NCBI RefSeq assembly: GCF_000463115.2
Contig: NZ_AWFX01000045.1
Location: 1-64,000 of the forward strand
Reading direction: 5' to 3'
Length of the DNA stretch: 64,000 bases
Source of the DNA: Franconibacter helveticus LMG 23732
Lineage (GTDB): Bacteria > Pseudomonadota > Gammaproteobacteria > Enterobacterales > Enterobacteriaceae
The position numbers were made by a program, and so were the translations under genes. Every line of letters starts with the position of its first letter. Positions within the stretch are counted from its first letter, which is position 1. The notes beneath the pieces were generated by a model. It had not been told where the DNA came from and made no database searches. It saw only the letters and a program-made list of their open reading frames with translations. Positions 1 through 8,471 of this stretch are shown piece by piece.

Positions 1-14
1 GTGGAGCTGCATGA

Positions 15-813
15 CAAAGTCATCGGGCATTATCTGAACATAAAACACTATCAATAAGTTGGAGTCATTACCGCTTATTTTTATTTTTAAACAATGGACA
101 TCTATCCGGTGATAACGAACACTGGAAAATGGTTCTTTCAATAACTGGGCTTGATGGTTTTTTCTTGTATCGCATGCACAATTACTACCTTGTCGGCGAA
201 TGGTACACTGGGTATATTTTACTCACCTATCTTTTGTTTCCCTTCTTATTAATAGGTATTCGGTTTAACCCCATCATTACGTTTATAGTAGTTATGCTTA
301 TATTTGTCGGGCTCTATGTAAATTACAACAATCTATTTAAAGTGTATATAAATTGCAACCCTCTAATGCGTTTACCAGATTTTTTGTTTGGAATGTTATT
401 CTCTCGCTTTATTTACCCTGTTCAAAAGCGATTCACTTATTGTGGAATTATCTCATGCATCACCTTTATTATATTGATCACTTTTTTTTAAAAATCTTCC
501 TTCTCAATTATATATGCTTATCTTTGGATGTTGCCTGTACTCTATTCTGGCAATGTTATTTAACTTCTTGAAAGATGTAAAATTATTGGTTGCACCTGTC
601 AATGAACTTGCAGGATTGACCTTTATTGCATTCCTGCTACATCACCAGATTATTTATTTTTTGTTTGCGAAGTTAAATTACAGCCAAATGAGCGCTATAG
701 AAGCAATTTACTTTTTTTCCTCAATATGCATTTTAAGTTTAGGATCAGCTTATATTATTAAACCTTACATAGCCAAACTAGAGAATTCCTTTAGAAAAAT
801 GCTATTGAGATAA
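15..813 (+). pseudogene. O-acyltransferase (acyltransferase-3 family), 5'-truncated and frameshifted
   Basis: This is a remnant of a multi-pass membrane O-acyltransferase of the acyltransferase-3 family, which typically O-acetylates surface sugars. The frame open from base 15 reads GDNEHWKMVLSITGLDG and then VGEWYTGYILLTYLLFP, the typical middle of this family, followed by hydrophobic helices. It stops at 489-491 inside a run of eight T (482-489). Skipping one base continues the same protein from 481 to the stop at 811-813, including the HHQIIYF helix. An upstream in-frame stop lies at 12-14 and there is no ATG, GTG or TTG in this frame before 129, so the N-terminal third (roughly 80-100 residues) is missing or lies outside the window in another frame. 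The DNA is AT-rich like the O-antigen genes beyond gnd. The family assignment is good; activity is doubtful unless the T-tract is variable or misread. Confidence 0.72.
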
Positions 814-830
814 CAAAATCCTGATCATTT

Positions 831-866
831 TTATAAGCCATGGCTTTTTAATGCTATGGCTTATAA
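831..866 (+). terminator. stem-loop after the acyltransferase remnant
   Basis: A perfect 11-bp inverted repeat, TTATAAGCCAT (831-841) and ATGGCTTATAA (856-866), has a 14-nt T-rich loop and starts 18 bp after the stop codon. No clear U-tract follows on the plus strand, so it may be a weak terminator or only a 3' protective hairpin. The rest of the gap to 1000 is AT-rich and holds nothing else recognisable. Confidence 0.4.
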
Positions 867-1001
867 CCAAAAAGCCAGCCTGCCCAATTAAGATAAAAAT
901 TATTTATAAAAAATAAAAATACACAACCAAGCAAATCTCATAATATCTTACGATATAAACTAAATGCTTTCACAAAGAATATGATAGAGACAGCTATATC
1001 T

Positions 1002-1030
1002 TGCTGGCAATAGATGCCCTATTGCCAGCA
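1002..1030 (-). terminator. stem-loop downstream of gnd
   Basis: A perfect 12-bp stem, TGCTGGCAATAG (1002-1013) and CTATTGCCAGCA (1019-1030), encloses a 5-nt loop and lies 24 bp beyond the gnd stop codon. The stem is strong, but the following bases on the minus strand are not T-rich. It probably ends gnd mRNA or protects its 3' end. Confidence 0.5.
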
Positions 1031-1054
1031 TAACTATTTCCCAAGTAGTTTATA

Positions 1055-2458
1055 TTAAATCCACTCGGTGTGGAACACACCTTCTTTATCGGTACGCTTA
1101 TAAGTATGCGCGCCGAAGTAGTCACGCTGTGCCTGGATCAGGTTGGCAGGCAATACCGCTGCACGGTAGCTGTCGTAATACGCAATCGCAGCAGAGAAAG
1201 TCGGCGTAGGAATGCCGTTCTGTACTGCATAGGAGACCACATCACGCAGCGCCTGCTGGTATTCATCAGCAGCTTTCGTGAAGTAAGGCGCCAGTAGCAG
1301 GTTAGCAATGGAGGGGTTCTCTGCGTAAGCATCGGTGATTTTTTGCAGGAACTGGGCGCGAATAATACAACCAGCGCGGAAGATCTTCGCGATTTCGCCG
1401 TAGTTCAGATTCCAGTTGTGCTCTTGCGAAGCTGCGCGCAGCTGAGAGAAACCCTGAGCGTAAGAGACGATCTTACCGAGATACAGCGCGCGGCGTACTT
1501 TTTCGATAAATTCAGCTTTATCGCCAGCAAAAGGTTTTGCCTGCGGGCCACTCAGCACTTTAGAAGCGGCCACACGCTGCTCTTTCAGTGAAGAGATATA
1601 ACGCGCAAAGACAGACTCAGTAATCAGGGACAGCGGTTCGCCCAGATCCAGAGAACTCTGGCTGGTCCATTTACCGGTGCCTTTGTTTGCCGCTTCATCT
1701 AGAATGACATCGACCAGGTATTTACCTTCTTCATCTTTTTTAGTGAAGATGTCTTTAGTGATATCAATCAGGTAGCTGCTCAGTTCGCCTTCGTTCCACT
1801 CAGAGAAGGTCTTCGCCAGCTCTTCGTTGGAAAGGTTAAGGCCATGCTTCAGCAGAGAGTAGGCTTCGGCAATAAGCTGCATATCGCCGTATTCAATGCC
1901 GTTGTGAACCATCTTAACGTAATGACCTGCGCCATCCGGACCGATATAGGTCACGCATGGCTCGCCTTCTGCCACTGCTGCGATTTGCTTAAGAATTGGC
2001 GCGACCAGTTCGTACGCTTCCTTCTGACCTCCAGGCATAATGGAAGGCCCTTTTAACGCCCCCTCTTCACCGCCTGAAACGCCAGTACCGATAAAGTTAA
2101 AGCCTTCTTCAGAGAGTTCCCGGTTGCGACGAATAGTGTCCTGGAAGAAAGTGTTGCCGCCATCAATGATAATGTCGCCTTTATCAAGATAAGGCTTCAG
2201 GGAATCGATGGCTGCATCAGTACCCGCGCCTGCTTTCACCATTAACAGGATGCGACGGGGCGTCTCAAGAGACTCAACAAATTCTTGCACCGTATAGTAA
2301 GGAACCAAGTTCTTGCCAGGGTTCTCAGCGATAACTTCTTCCGTTTTTTCACGGGAACGGTTGAATACGGAAACGGTATAGCCACGGCTTTCGATGTTGA
2401 GCGCCAGATTGCGCCCCATCACGGCCATACCAACAACACCGATCTGTTGCTTAGTCAT
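1055..2458 (-). CDS. gnd: 6-phosphogluconate dehydrogenase, decarboxylating
   Basis: Gnd oxidises and decarboxylates 6-phosphogluconate to ribulose 5-phosphate with NADP in the cytosolic pentose phosphate pathway. The 467-residue protein is almost the same length as E. coli Gnd (468). The N-terminal Rossmann motif GVVGMAVMG is at residues 7-15. The substrate segment [18 protein letters not shown] gives the catalytic pair as K182 and E189, with H185 and N186 nearby. It has one residue fewer than E. coli before this segment (AEGEPC against AEDGEPC). The end, GVFHTEWI, lacks the last residue seen in E. coli. A good AGGAG ribosome site precedes the ATG. The gene borders the O-antigen locus as in other enterics and is less AT-rich than both neighbours, so it is backbone-like and often exchanged together with the locus. 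Confidence 0.98.
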   Translation of the reverse strand: MTKQQIGVVGMAVMGRNLALNIESRGYTVSVFNRSREKTEEVIAENPGKNLVPYYTVQEFVESLETPRRILLMVKAGAGTDAAIDSLKPYLDKGDIIIDGGNTFFQDTIRRNRELSEEGFNFIGTGVSGGEEGALKGPSIMPGGQKEAYELVAPILKQIAAVAEGEPCVTYIGPDGAGHYVKMVHNGIEYGDMQLIAEAYSLLKHGLNLSNEELAKTFSEWNEGELSSYLIDITKDIFTKKDEEGKYLVDVILDEAANKGTGKWTSQSSLDLGEPLSLITESVFARYISSLKEQRVAASKVLSGPQAKPFAGDKAEFIEKVRRALYLGKIVSYAQGFSQLRAASQEHNWNLNYGEIAKIFRAGCIIRAQFLQKITDAYAENPSIANLLLAPYFTKAADEYQQALRDVVSYAVQNGIPTPTFSAAIAYYDSYRAAVLPANLIQAQRDYFGAHTYKRTDKEGVFHTEWI

Positions 2459-2510
2459 TATCTACTCCTGTTAGGTTACGTTCGATACATTCATCGAAGT
2501 TACCATTAAC

Positions 2511-2540
2511 ATTATCATAATTTTCCCGCCCGGTAATCAA
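2511..2540 (-). promoter_or_regulatory. predicted sigma-70 promoter of gnd
   Basis: Read on the minus strand, TTGATT (2535-2540) and GATAAT (2511-2516) are separated by 18 bp, with about 50 bp from the -10 box to the gnd start. This fits gnd having its own promoter as well as read-through from the O-antigen operon. Spacing and hexamers are reasonable but not perfect. Confidence 0.5.
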
Positions 2541-2561
2541 CGGAAATTCATAAAAAGAGCT

Positions 2562-3335
2562 TTATCTGGAATATTTATTAAGGTATCGAAAATTTTTAAA
2601 ATATAACAGGAATATGCTTTTAATATGCCACACTAAATGTCTATTTAGAATATTTCTATTTTGATGTTGCGTAAAATGTATCGCTTTAATGCTAGGCAAA
2701 TAATATGCTTTGAAACCTTTCTTGTGCGCTCTCAAACAAAGGTCTAAATCTTCGCAGTACATAAAATATGATTCATCAAAACCCCCTATCGCTTCAAAAA
2801 CATTACATTTAATGGCAATAAATGAACCAGCAAACCAATCAACTTTAGTAGGTTGTGTTATTTTGCTTCTATCCACTACACTTTTATTGACATTAAATAA
2901 AAAAGAAGAAATAAAATCACCTATTTTAGGAAACGAACGTATAGAAGGGTCTCTATTAATATATTTTTCGTCCGTATAAAGATCTATACTAAACAAATCG
3001 TATTTATTCTGCTTATGTATATATACAAGCTCCATTATTGATTTTTCAGTAATGATGACATCTGGGTTCAGAAAAATATAATAATCGCCTTGCTTTACAA
3101 AGTTATTGTTACGTAAATAATTAACAATTTCATTATTATTAGCAGAAAAACCCTTAGGTACACCTGAGAAGAAGTAGGGTATTTCCCTTTCAAAGCAATA
3201 ATTTTTTAGAGCTGATGAACCGAGATTATCTTTGATATAAAATTTGTAATCTTGCGAATTAAGGACTCCTATGCCTTTTAGTAGATTTAAAATATAATCA
3301 TCATGTCCATGACTGACTAAAATAAAATGAATCAT
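2562..3335 (-). CDS. wbbL: rhamnosyltransferase, WbbL-like GT2
   Basis: This is a family 2 glycosyltransferase that strongly resembles E. coli WbbL, the enzyme that adds L-rhamnose from dTDP-Rha to GlcNAc-PP-undecaprenol at the inner face of the inner membrane. It is 257 residues (WbbL is about 264). It shares the start ILVSHGHDDYI, the segment KGFSANNN (61-68), LNPDV (89-93, the metal/nucleotide site), VDWFAGSF (165-172) and FMYCEDLDLCLR (191-202, the acidic catalytic region). It is the last gene of the locus before gnd and overlaps the preceding glycosyltransferase by 4 bp, so the two are translationally coupled. With an ABC exporter in the operon, it would build the primer/adaptor on which the polymer grows. 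Its base composition is strongly AT-rich, unlike gnd beside it. Confidence 0.85.
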   Translation of the reverse strand: MIHFILVSHGHDDYILNLLKGIGVLNSQDYKFYIKDNLGSSALKNYCFEREIPYFFSGVPKGFSANNNEIVNYLRNNNFVKQGDYYIFLNPDVIITEKSIMELVYIHKQNKYDLFSIDLYTDEKYINRDPSIRSFPKIGDFISSFLFNVNKSVVDRSKITQPTKVDWFAGSFIAIKCNVFEAIGGFDESYFMYCEDLDLCLRAHKKGFKAYYLPSIKAIHFTQHQNRNILNRHLVWHIKSIFLLYFKNFRYLNKYSR

Positions 3336-4240
3336 GATTTTTTAAAGGCATCTCTAATTGATTTGACGTAATTATTCAAATACCTTTTATCTTTGGTGTT
3401 CAAGAATAGTATTGCCTGATGAATTAAAGAAAAAAGTATTTCCCTTAGAGACATTAATAATGGGACATGATGCATTCCCAGTAATCTAAAACCATTTCGG
3501 ACTCGATAATAACGTCTCCATGGTGAATGCACGGGTATTCGATAACTTAAAAAACTGAAGTTAGCATCACCAATTTCATGTTCTAATTTAACATTAGGAG
3601 CCATAAAAATAGCATAACCTAGTGATTTACTTCTTAGACACCACTCAGTATCCACATAATCGATAAAAAGTTCCTCGTTCATTAAACCAATTGTGCTAAT
3701 GCTGGCATTATTGATAAGCATCCCAGACGCAATTAGACATGATACTGGAACTGGACTCTTATGTGTAACATCAGGCACAAATTTTTTACGGAAGCCGTAT
3801 TTATTCAATATTACAAATGAATAATTGAAATCATATCGTGAATCATACAGATTAGGGCCAATTGCACTTACTTTTCTAAATTCATTGATCTGATAATAAC
3901 TAAAAACCAATTTCTCAATAAAATCATCTTGAGGCAAGCTATCCTGATCAAACAATAATGTAAATGAACAGCCCGAAGCTATTGATAATTTGATACCTTG
4001 ATTCTGGGCCGCAGCTATTCCTAAATTGGTCTTATTAAATATGGGAGTGACCGTATCCTGGCTTGCCGAAATTTGCATTATTTCAGCTACATTATTACTA
4101 TTATTGTCGACAAGATAAATTTGATTGCATTTATTGTTCAATGCAGCCAATAACAACTTTAACTTAACAAGTTCTGGATTAAAAGTAACAATCACGACAG
4201 CAACATCAATGCCGTGATTTTTGATAGAATTATTAAACAT
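3332..4240 (-). CDS. GT2 glycosyltransferase, probable rhamnosyltransferase (RfbF-like)
   Basis: A cytosolic family 2 glycosyltransferase of 302 residues with the GT-A start VAVVIVTFN (13-21), VDNNS (44-48) and the DxD-like metal site FDQDS (97-101). The acceptor-side motif FIDYVDTEWCLRSKSLGY contains the acidic catalytic region, and a hydrophobic stretch near the C-terminus (residues 258-279) suggests membrane association. The pattern fits rhamnosyltransferases of the RfbF group that use dTDP-L-rhamnose, in agreement with rmlBACD upstream. It overlaps the epimerase-like gene before it by 8 bp and the WbbL-like gene after it by 4 bp. It probably adds adaptor or chain rhamnose residues. The donor is inferred from family and context, not shown by the sequence. 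Confidence 0.75.
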   Translation of the reverse strand: MFNNSIKNHGIDVAVVIVTFNPELVKLKLLLAALNNKCNQIYLVDNNSNNVAEIMQISASQDTVTPIFNKTNLGIAAAQNQGIKLSIASGCSFTLLFDQDSLPQDDFIEKLVFSYYQINEFRKVSAIGPNLYDSRYDFNYSFVILNKYGFRKKFVPDVTHKSPVPVSCLIASGMLINNASISTIGLMNEELFIDYVDTEWCLRSKSLGYAIFMAPNVKLEHEIGDANFSFLSYRIPVHSPWRRYYRVRNGFRLLGMHHVPLLMSLREILFSLIHQAILFLNTKDKRYLNNYVKSIRDAFKKS

Positions 4241-5069
4241 TATGCATTAATTCATTGATAATTCTGGAGCTACCCCACACTGCCGGTGAGTCATATTCTC
4301 GTGAAGGAAATACATTGTATTGTGGTTTGATTTTTAAATCATTATCTTTTATAAATTTCTCAACGGTAGTTTTCAAACTAATTGGTTTGCCACTACAGCA
4401 ATTAATTACACCCGTAACTTTTTCTTGAGTAGCAGCTACAACAATTTGTTGTGCTAAAGTATCAATATTAATGAAATCGTAAAGCATTTCGCCACTATTC
4501 AATGGAAAAGTTTCTTTATGATCCTGCTCAGCTTTAAGGATTTTAGAAAATATAGAATTACTATTTATATCATCTCCTAATATATAATACATACGAAGCC
4601 ATTTAATTTTGACATCGTATCTCTCTGCTAGGTATAAGCTTGCCTGACGAAGAAAATTTTTTGCTATTCCATATGGATTAATAGGATTACATGGCGTTGT
4701 ACTATCTATTTCACCTACATAATAACCAATTTCATGCATAGTTCCAGCAACAGAAATATTCTTAACGCCAGCCATCATGAGATATTCAAGGAATTTAAGA
4801 TGATGAATTACATTATTTAGATGGCAATCATCATGATGATTAAATCCCGACTGCCAAGCAAGATGGATCACCGCATCTATATTAGAAAATGTATTTATAA
4901 CATCTTCTTTGGTGGCAGAAAGAATATCCATATCTATCAATTTTTCATTTTTCTCAATAAACTTATTTGGATAAACAACGCTTATTGGTTGATGACCATT
5001 TGCAATAATGGATTTGACTACATGTTTACCAATATATCCAGAGGCACCAGTAACTGCAATTTTATTCAT
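4233..5069 (-). CDS. NAD(P)-dependent epimerase/dehydratase, candidate dTDP-6-deoxy-L-talose synthase (Tll-like)
   Basis: A short-chain dehydrogenase/epimerase of the sugar-nucleotide type, 278 residues from the chosen start. It has TGASGYIG (7-14) for NAD(P), AGTMHE with Thr110, and the catalytic Tyr133/Lys137 of the YxxxK motif in NPYGIAKN. RmlD is already encoded upstream, so this second reductase-type enzyme suggests another deoxysugar. Tll, which reduces the RmlC product to dTDP-6-deoxy-L-talose, is the best-known partner in rml plus ABC-transporter loci; a simple epimerase is the alternative. The ATG at 5069 begins two bases after the stop of the preceding gene and starts directly at the Rossmann strand; an ATG at 5084 would add MEPLK and overlap by 13 bp. 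The family is secure; the product is inferred. Confidence 0.7.
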   Translation of the reverse strand: MNKIAVTGASGYIGKHVVKSIIANGHQPISVVYPNKFIEKNEKLIDMDILSATKEDVINTFSNIDAVIHLAWQSGFNHHDDCHLNNVIHHLKFLEYLMMAGVKNISVAGTMHEIGYYVGEIDSTTPCNPINPYGIAKNFLRQASLYLAERYDVKIKWLRMYYILGDDINSNSIFSKILKAEQDHKETFPLNSGEMLYDFINIDTLAQQIVVAATQEKVTGVINCCSGKPISLKTTVEKFIKDNDLKIKPQYNVFPSREYDSPAVWGSSRIINELMHNV

Positions 5070-5071
5070 CT

Positions 5072-6946
5072 TCAACGGTTCCATTTATAAGCAATTTTAT
5101 AGAGTTTCAGTGCTACTTTATATGGCCATTTGAGAAGTTTACCACCGCGTGGATACCGACTCATAATTTTGTCTTTGAGAATGCTTACGGCCATTGCCAT
5201 ACATCCATGCAATGATCTCAGGCGCATATTGGCGAGGTTAGCTGTTTGATAACTTACATCCCCATTTGGAAGTTGAGACATTACACTTTGATATTTGAAT
5301 TCTAATTTAGAATAATTCTTTTCTGCTGAACGCGTCGTCATAAAACAATAGTAGAAATAACCTGAACTGGCAGTAGCATAACCGATTAAGCGCTCGAGAA
5401 CATGTGCCAGACCACCATCTACATGCGCCGGTTCTTCATTGAAATCTTCCCATTTCCATGGATAATTAAATATAGGTTCTAAAGCCTCCGGCTTAAACCA
5501 AAACATAGTGCCATAGGGCGCTACGGGCGTGTTATCATCAAACGGAATTTTAATTTTTAATTTATCTGCCCAATATTCGCAATTAGGTCGATTCGAGAAC
5601 CAAGAGTGACCATGTGTAGGATATGAAATATGGACTACAGGTGGCATTGCTAACCCAATCTTATTCTTATCCATAAAGCTTATCAAATTACTAACATATT
5701 CTGGGCTTGCCAACAAGTTATCATAAAGATGTTCCTTAAAATGGTTAGCAGAGTTAACGCCATTTTGAGGAGATTTTTTTGAATGTAAGCGGCATATATA
5801 GTCGTAGATTCCGGGTTTGCAAATATCTTTAAAGGTTATGAACAGCGCAGACATATCACGTCCGCGATTCTTTTCGACTACCCTGACTTCACTTTTTTTA
5901 ATAAAAACCAAATTCTTTAAGGCTTCTTCAAGAATAACCTTATTGGCTTTTGTTGCGGTAGATATATATATATCAAAAGGAACGGGAATGTTTCTGATAT
6001 GTTTTTCAATCTCCGCAAACATTTCCGGATAATAAAGATGCGCAACTACGGCAATTCTTTTATCTTTTATTTCATATAATTTGCCATCTGTAGGTAATAT
6101 TTTCAACAATTCCAAGTTTGTATATAGCGTCCTGGGCTTAACAGTTCTTAAAATGTTATCATTAATTAGATTGACATCATAATATCCACCATCTTGAATT
6201 TTTGAATATACTGCGTTTAAATCTATTGCGTTTATATCCAACCATAGCGGGTCATGAAAAAACAATCTTCTTTTAAGAATAGGACATCTATTTTCCAGCG
6301 CTTTATTAATATCTATGAAAGTTGCATAAGGTGAGGGATAATGCTCAGCTGGCAAATAACTGTAGGATTTAAAACCTTTATCTTCAAAATATTTAGTAAA
6401 CCTGGACTCATGCTGTAAAATTGATTCCGTATAACTGTTAATCATTGGCATTGTTTGCCAATAATTAGAAAACTCTGGCGATGAAAGTAATTTCTTTTTT
6501 ACAGCAATAAAATGCGATTGTATATGTTTAGGCAGTACACCATGTCCCGTGAAAGGGTTAGGTACCATTTTGTCATGCTCACTGATGCCCCAAAAATCGC
6601 AATCAGAGTTTCCGGCTGCTTCAAAAAGCTCTGCAAAAGGATATATTGGGCCAAAAAAAGTATAATTTAAAAGAATTAATTCATCATATTCTTCAGCAAG
6701 TTGCTGATAGCCATACAGCTCCATGCCTTCCTTATAGCCCCATACATCAAAACCGATATTTTCTCGACAAAATATTTGGTCAGCTACTTTTTCTAACTTA
6801 TTACGTCCTTCGTATGTTAATGACGAGTTAGAAATAACAACGATCTTATCTACAAATTCACGTAGCGCAGACAACTTATATGGTATGTAATCATCAACTA
6901 TACCATCCTGATCGTAAAATAAATAAAAAGCGATCCTTTTAGTCAT
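5072..6946 (-). CDS. rhamnan synthesis F (RgpF) family glycosyltransferase, two-module
   Basis: A 624-residue protein of the RgpF/rhamnan synthesis family, whose members add rhamnose during synthesis of rhamnose-rich polysaccharides. It appears to hold two related halves. Residues 1 to about 270 run from IAFYLFYDQDGIVDDYI through NIGFDVWGYKEGM to the FFGPIYPF segment. Residues about 290-560 run from IAVVAHLYYPEMFAEI through EKNRGRDMSALF, RLHSKKSP and APYGTMFWFKPEAL. This suggests two transfer sites in one chain, as in multidomain polymerising glycosyltransferases of ABC-dependent O-antigens. No signal peptide is seen; basic and aromatic residues at the C-terminus (SRYPRGGKLLKWPYKVALK) could bind membrane. 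The start follows the wzt stop with no gap. Linkage and number of active sites cannot be read from sequence. Confidence 0.8.
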   Translation of the reverse strand: MTKRIAFYLFYDQDGIVDDYIPYKLSALREFVDKIVVISNSSLTYEGRNKLEKVADQIFCRENIGFDVWGYKEGMELYGYQQLAEEYDELILLNYTFFGPIYPFAELFEAAGNSDCDFWGISEHDKMVPNPFTGHGVLPKHIQSHFIAVKKKLLSSPEFSNYWQTMPMINSYTESILQHESRFTKYFEDKGFKSYSYLPAEHYPSPYATFIDINKALENRCPILKRRLFFHDPLWLDINAIDLNAVYSKIQDGGYYDVNLINDNILRTVKPRTLYTNLELLKILPTDGKLYEIKDKRIAVVAHLYYPEMFAEIEKHIRNIPVPFDIYISTATKANKVILEEALKNLVFIKKSEVRVVEKNRGRDMSALFITFKDICKPGIYDYICRLHSKKSPQNGVNSANHFKEHLYDNLLASPEYVSNLISFMDKNKIGLAMPPVVHISYPTHGHSWFSNRPNCEYWADKLKIKIPFDDNTPVAPYGTMFWFKPEALEPIFNYPWKWEDFNEEPAHVDGGLAHVLERLIGYATASSGYFYYCFMTTRSAEKNYSKLEFKYQSVMSQLPNGDVSYQTANLANMRLRSLHGCMAMAVSILKDKIMSRYPRGGKLLKWPYKVALKLYKIAYKWNR

Positions 6947-7693
6947 TTATTGAAATTCCTTATTGAGATATCTTGTGATAATAATTTGGGGTTCACCATC
7001 TGCAATCAAATTCCCATGATCAAGCCAAATGACCCTGTTACACAATTCAAGAAGAAGATCTGTTTGATGGGATACAAAAACCATAATATTTGAATCCTCA
7101 ATCATTGACTTCATTCTCGCCTGAGCTTTACTTACAAATTCTGCATCGCCACCAGCAAACAATTCATCCAATATCAATATATCAGGTTGCACTGCTGTAG
7201 AAATGGCAAACGCTAATTTTAAATACATACCTGTTGAGTAATATTTTACTGGAGTATCGATGAACTCTGCCAGTTCCGAAAAAGTGATAATCTCTTCTTC
7301 TATGCTTTTCAAATATTTTTTGTTATAGCCAAGGATGGCGCCATTTAAATAAATATTTTCTCGCCCACTTAATTCCGGATTAAAACCTGCCCCAATTTCC
7401 AAAAGCGGTGCTACATTTCCTTTTATCGATACCGAGCCTTTTGTTGGTTCATAGATCTTACATAATAACTTCAGTAAACTGCTTTTCCCTGCTCCATTAT
7501 GCCCTACGATACCTATGCGATCCCCATGATTTATTTCTAAGCTTATATTATTGATTGCAGTGAAATTTTCAGTCGTACTGCCATGATATTTATCCTTAAA
7601 GGCATTAGCAAACATTTCCTTTAATGAACTCTGTTTATTCTTATGAAGATCAAATACAAGAGACACATTATTAAGAGTGATTTTAGAATTCAT
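6947..7693 (-). CDS. wzt: O-polysaccharide ABC exporter, ATP-binding subunit
   Basis: The nucleotide-binding subunit that powers export of lipid-linked O-polysaccharide across the inner membrane together with the adjacent Wzm. Walker A GHNGAGKS is at 64-71, the signature-like YSTGM at 152-156, Walker B ILILDE at 172-177 and the switch histidine at 209. At 248 residues it ends soon after the ATPase fold and lacks the C-terminal carbohydrate-binding domain present in the long Wzt proteins of E. coli O8/O9a. It therefore resembles the short Wzt of Klebsiella O2a or KpsT/TagH types. By that precedent, export may not depend on recognising a capped non-reducing end. It starts one base after wzm stops. 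Confidence 0.93.
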   Translation of the reverse strand: MNSKITLNNVSLVFDLHKNKQSSLKEMFANAFKDKYHGSTTENFTAINNISLEINHGDRIGIVGHNGAGKSSLLKLLCKIYEPTKGSVSIKGNVAPLLEIGAGFNPELSGRENIYLNGAILGYNKKYLKSIEEEIITFSELAEFIDTPVKYYSTGMYLKLAFAISTAVQPDILILDELFAGGDAEFVSKAQARMKSMIEDSNIMVFVSHQTDLLLELCNRVIWLDHGNLIADGEPQIIITRYLNKEFQ

Positions 7694-7694
7694 T

Positions 7695-8468
7695 TTAAAG
7701 CCTAAAAATAACTTTTGAACTATTTTTGTTAAAAAACCATACGCCTATAAATAAAGTTATAATACTTATACTAATGCATAGCATAAAGTTATCAAAACTC
7801 GGCAATTCACCATTATATATAGGCTTTCTAAACATTTCTAAGAAGTAGTAAAGTGGATTACATGTAAATACTTCATGAAACATTTCAGGAATAGCCGTTA
7901 TAGGGTAAATAATAGGAGTTGCGAAGTATAGCGCTTGTAATATGACACCGATTAAATATTGCATATCACGGAAATATACTGACAATATAGACAATATCAG
8001 AGATATCCCAAGGGTAAACATCGTAAGAACTAAAAGTGAGATTGGCAAAAACAATAATGAAGATGTAAGCTTAGCACCTAAAAACAATGCTATTATAAAC
8101 AAGCATATAGTACTTAAAAAGGAGTCGATTAGAGTAGTGGTTACTGTAGCAATTACAAAAATTTGTTTAGGAAGATATATTTTTTTAAAAAGCGATTCAT
8201 TTGCTATTAAAGCTGAGGAGGATTGATTAAGTGAATTTGAAAACACTGCCCATGGTATCATTCCAGAAAAAAGAAATATAGCATAATCATTGATTTGAAA
8301 CTTCATTACCATTGAAAATACTACCGCTATGATTGCCATATTCAGTAGTGGATTCAACAATGTCCATAAAAAACCAAATACTGTTCTACGATAACGCAGC
8401 GTAATCTGTTGATGAATCAACTGCAATAAAACTGTTCGAAATGCTATTGTTTCCCTAAAGAACTTCAT
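7695..8468 (-). CDS. wzm: O-polysaccharide ABC exporter, permease subunit
   Basis: ABC-2 type permease of 257 residues that forms the membrane channel for the undecaprenyl-linked polymer. The N-terminus has the family segment LIHQQITLRYRRTVFGFLWTL, followed by about six hydrophobic helices (roughly 30-55, 60-85, 107-135, 142-168, 173-195 and 227-247). The neighbouring wzt supplies the ATPase. It lies three bases after rmlD and one base before wzt in one tightly packed operon. Its presence, with no Wzx flippase or Wzy polymerase in the locus, shows that the O-antigen uses the ABC-transporter-dependent route. Confidence 0.93.
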   Translation of the reverse strand: MKFFRETIAFRTVLLQLIHQQITLRYRRTVFGFLWTLLNPLLNMAIIAVVFSMVMKFQINDYAIFLFSGMIPWAVFSNSLNQSSSALIANESLFKKIYLPKQIFVIATVTTTLIDSFLSTICLFIIALFLGAKLTSSLLFLPISLLVLTMFTLGISLILSILSVYFRDMQYLIGVILQALYFATPIIYPITAIPEMFHEVFTCNPLYYFLEMFRKPIYNGELPSFDNFMLCISISIITLFIGVWFFNKNSSKVIFRL

Positions 8469-8471
8469 ACA

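Noticed and set aside
353..571. 72-residue frame overlapping the acyltransferase break
   Set aside because: It is the third frame of the same DNA; the protein family continues in the two other frames.
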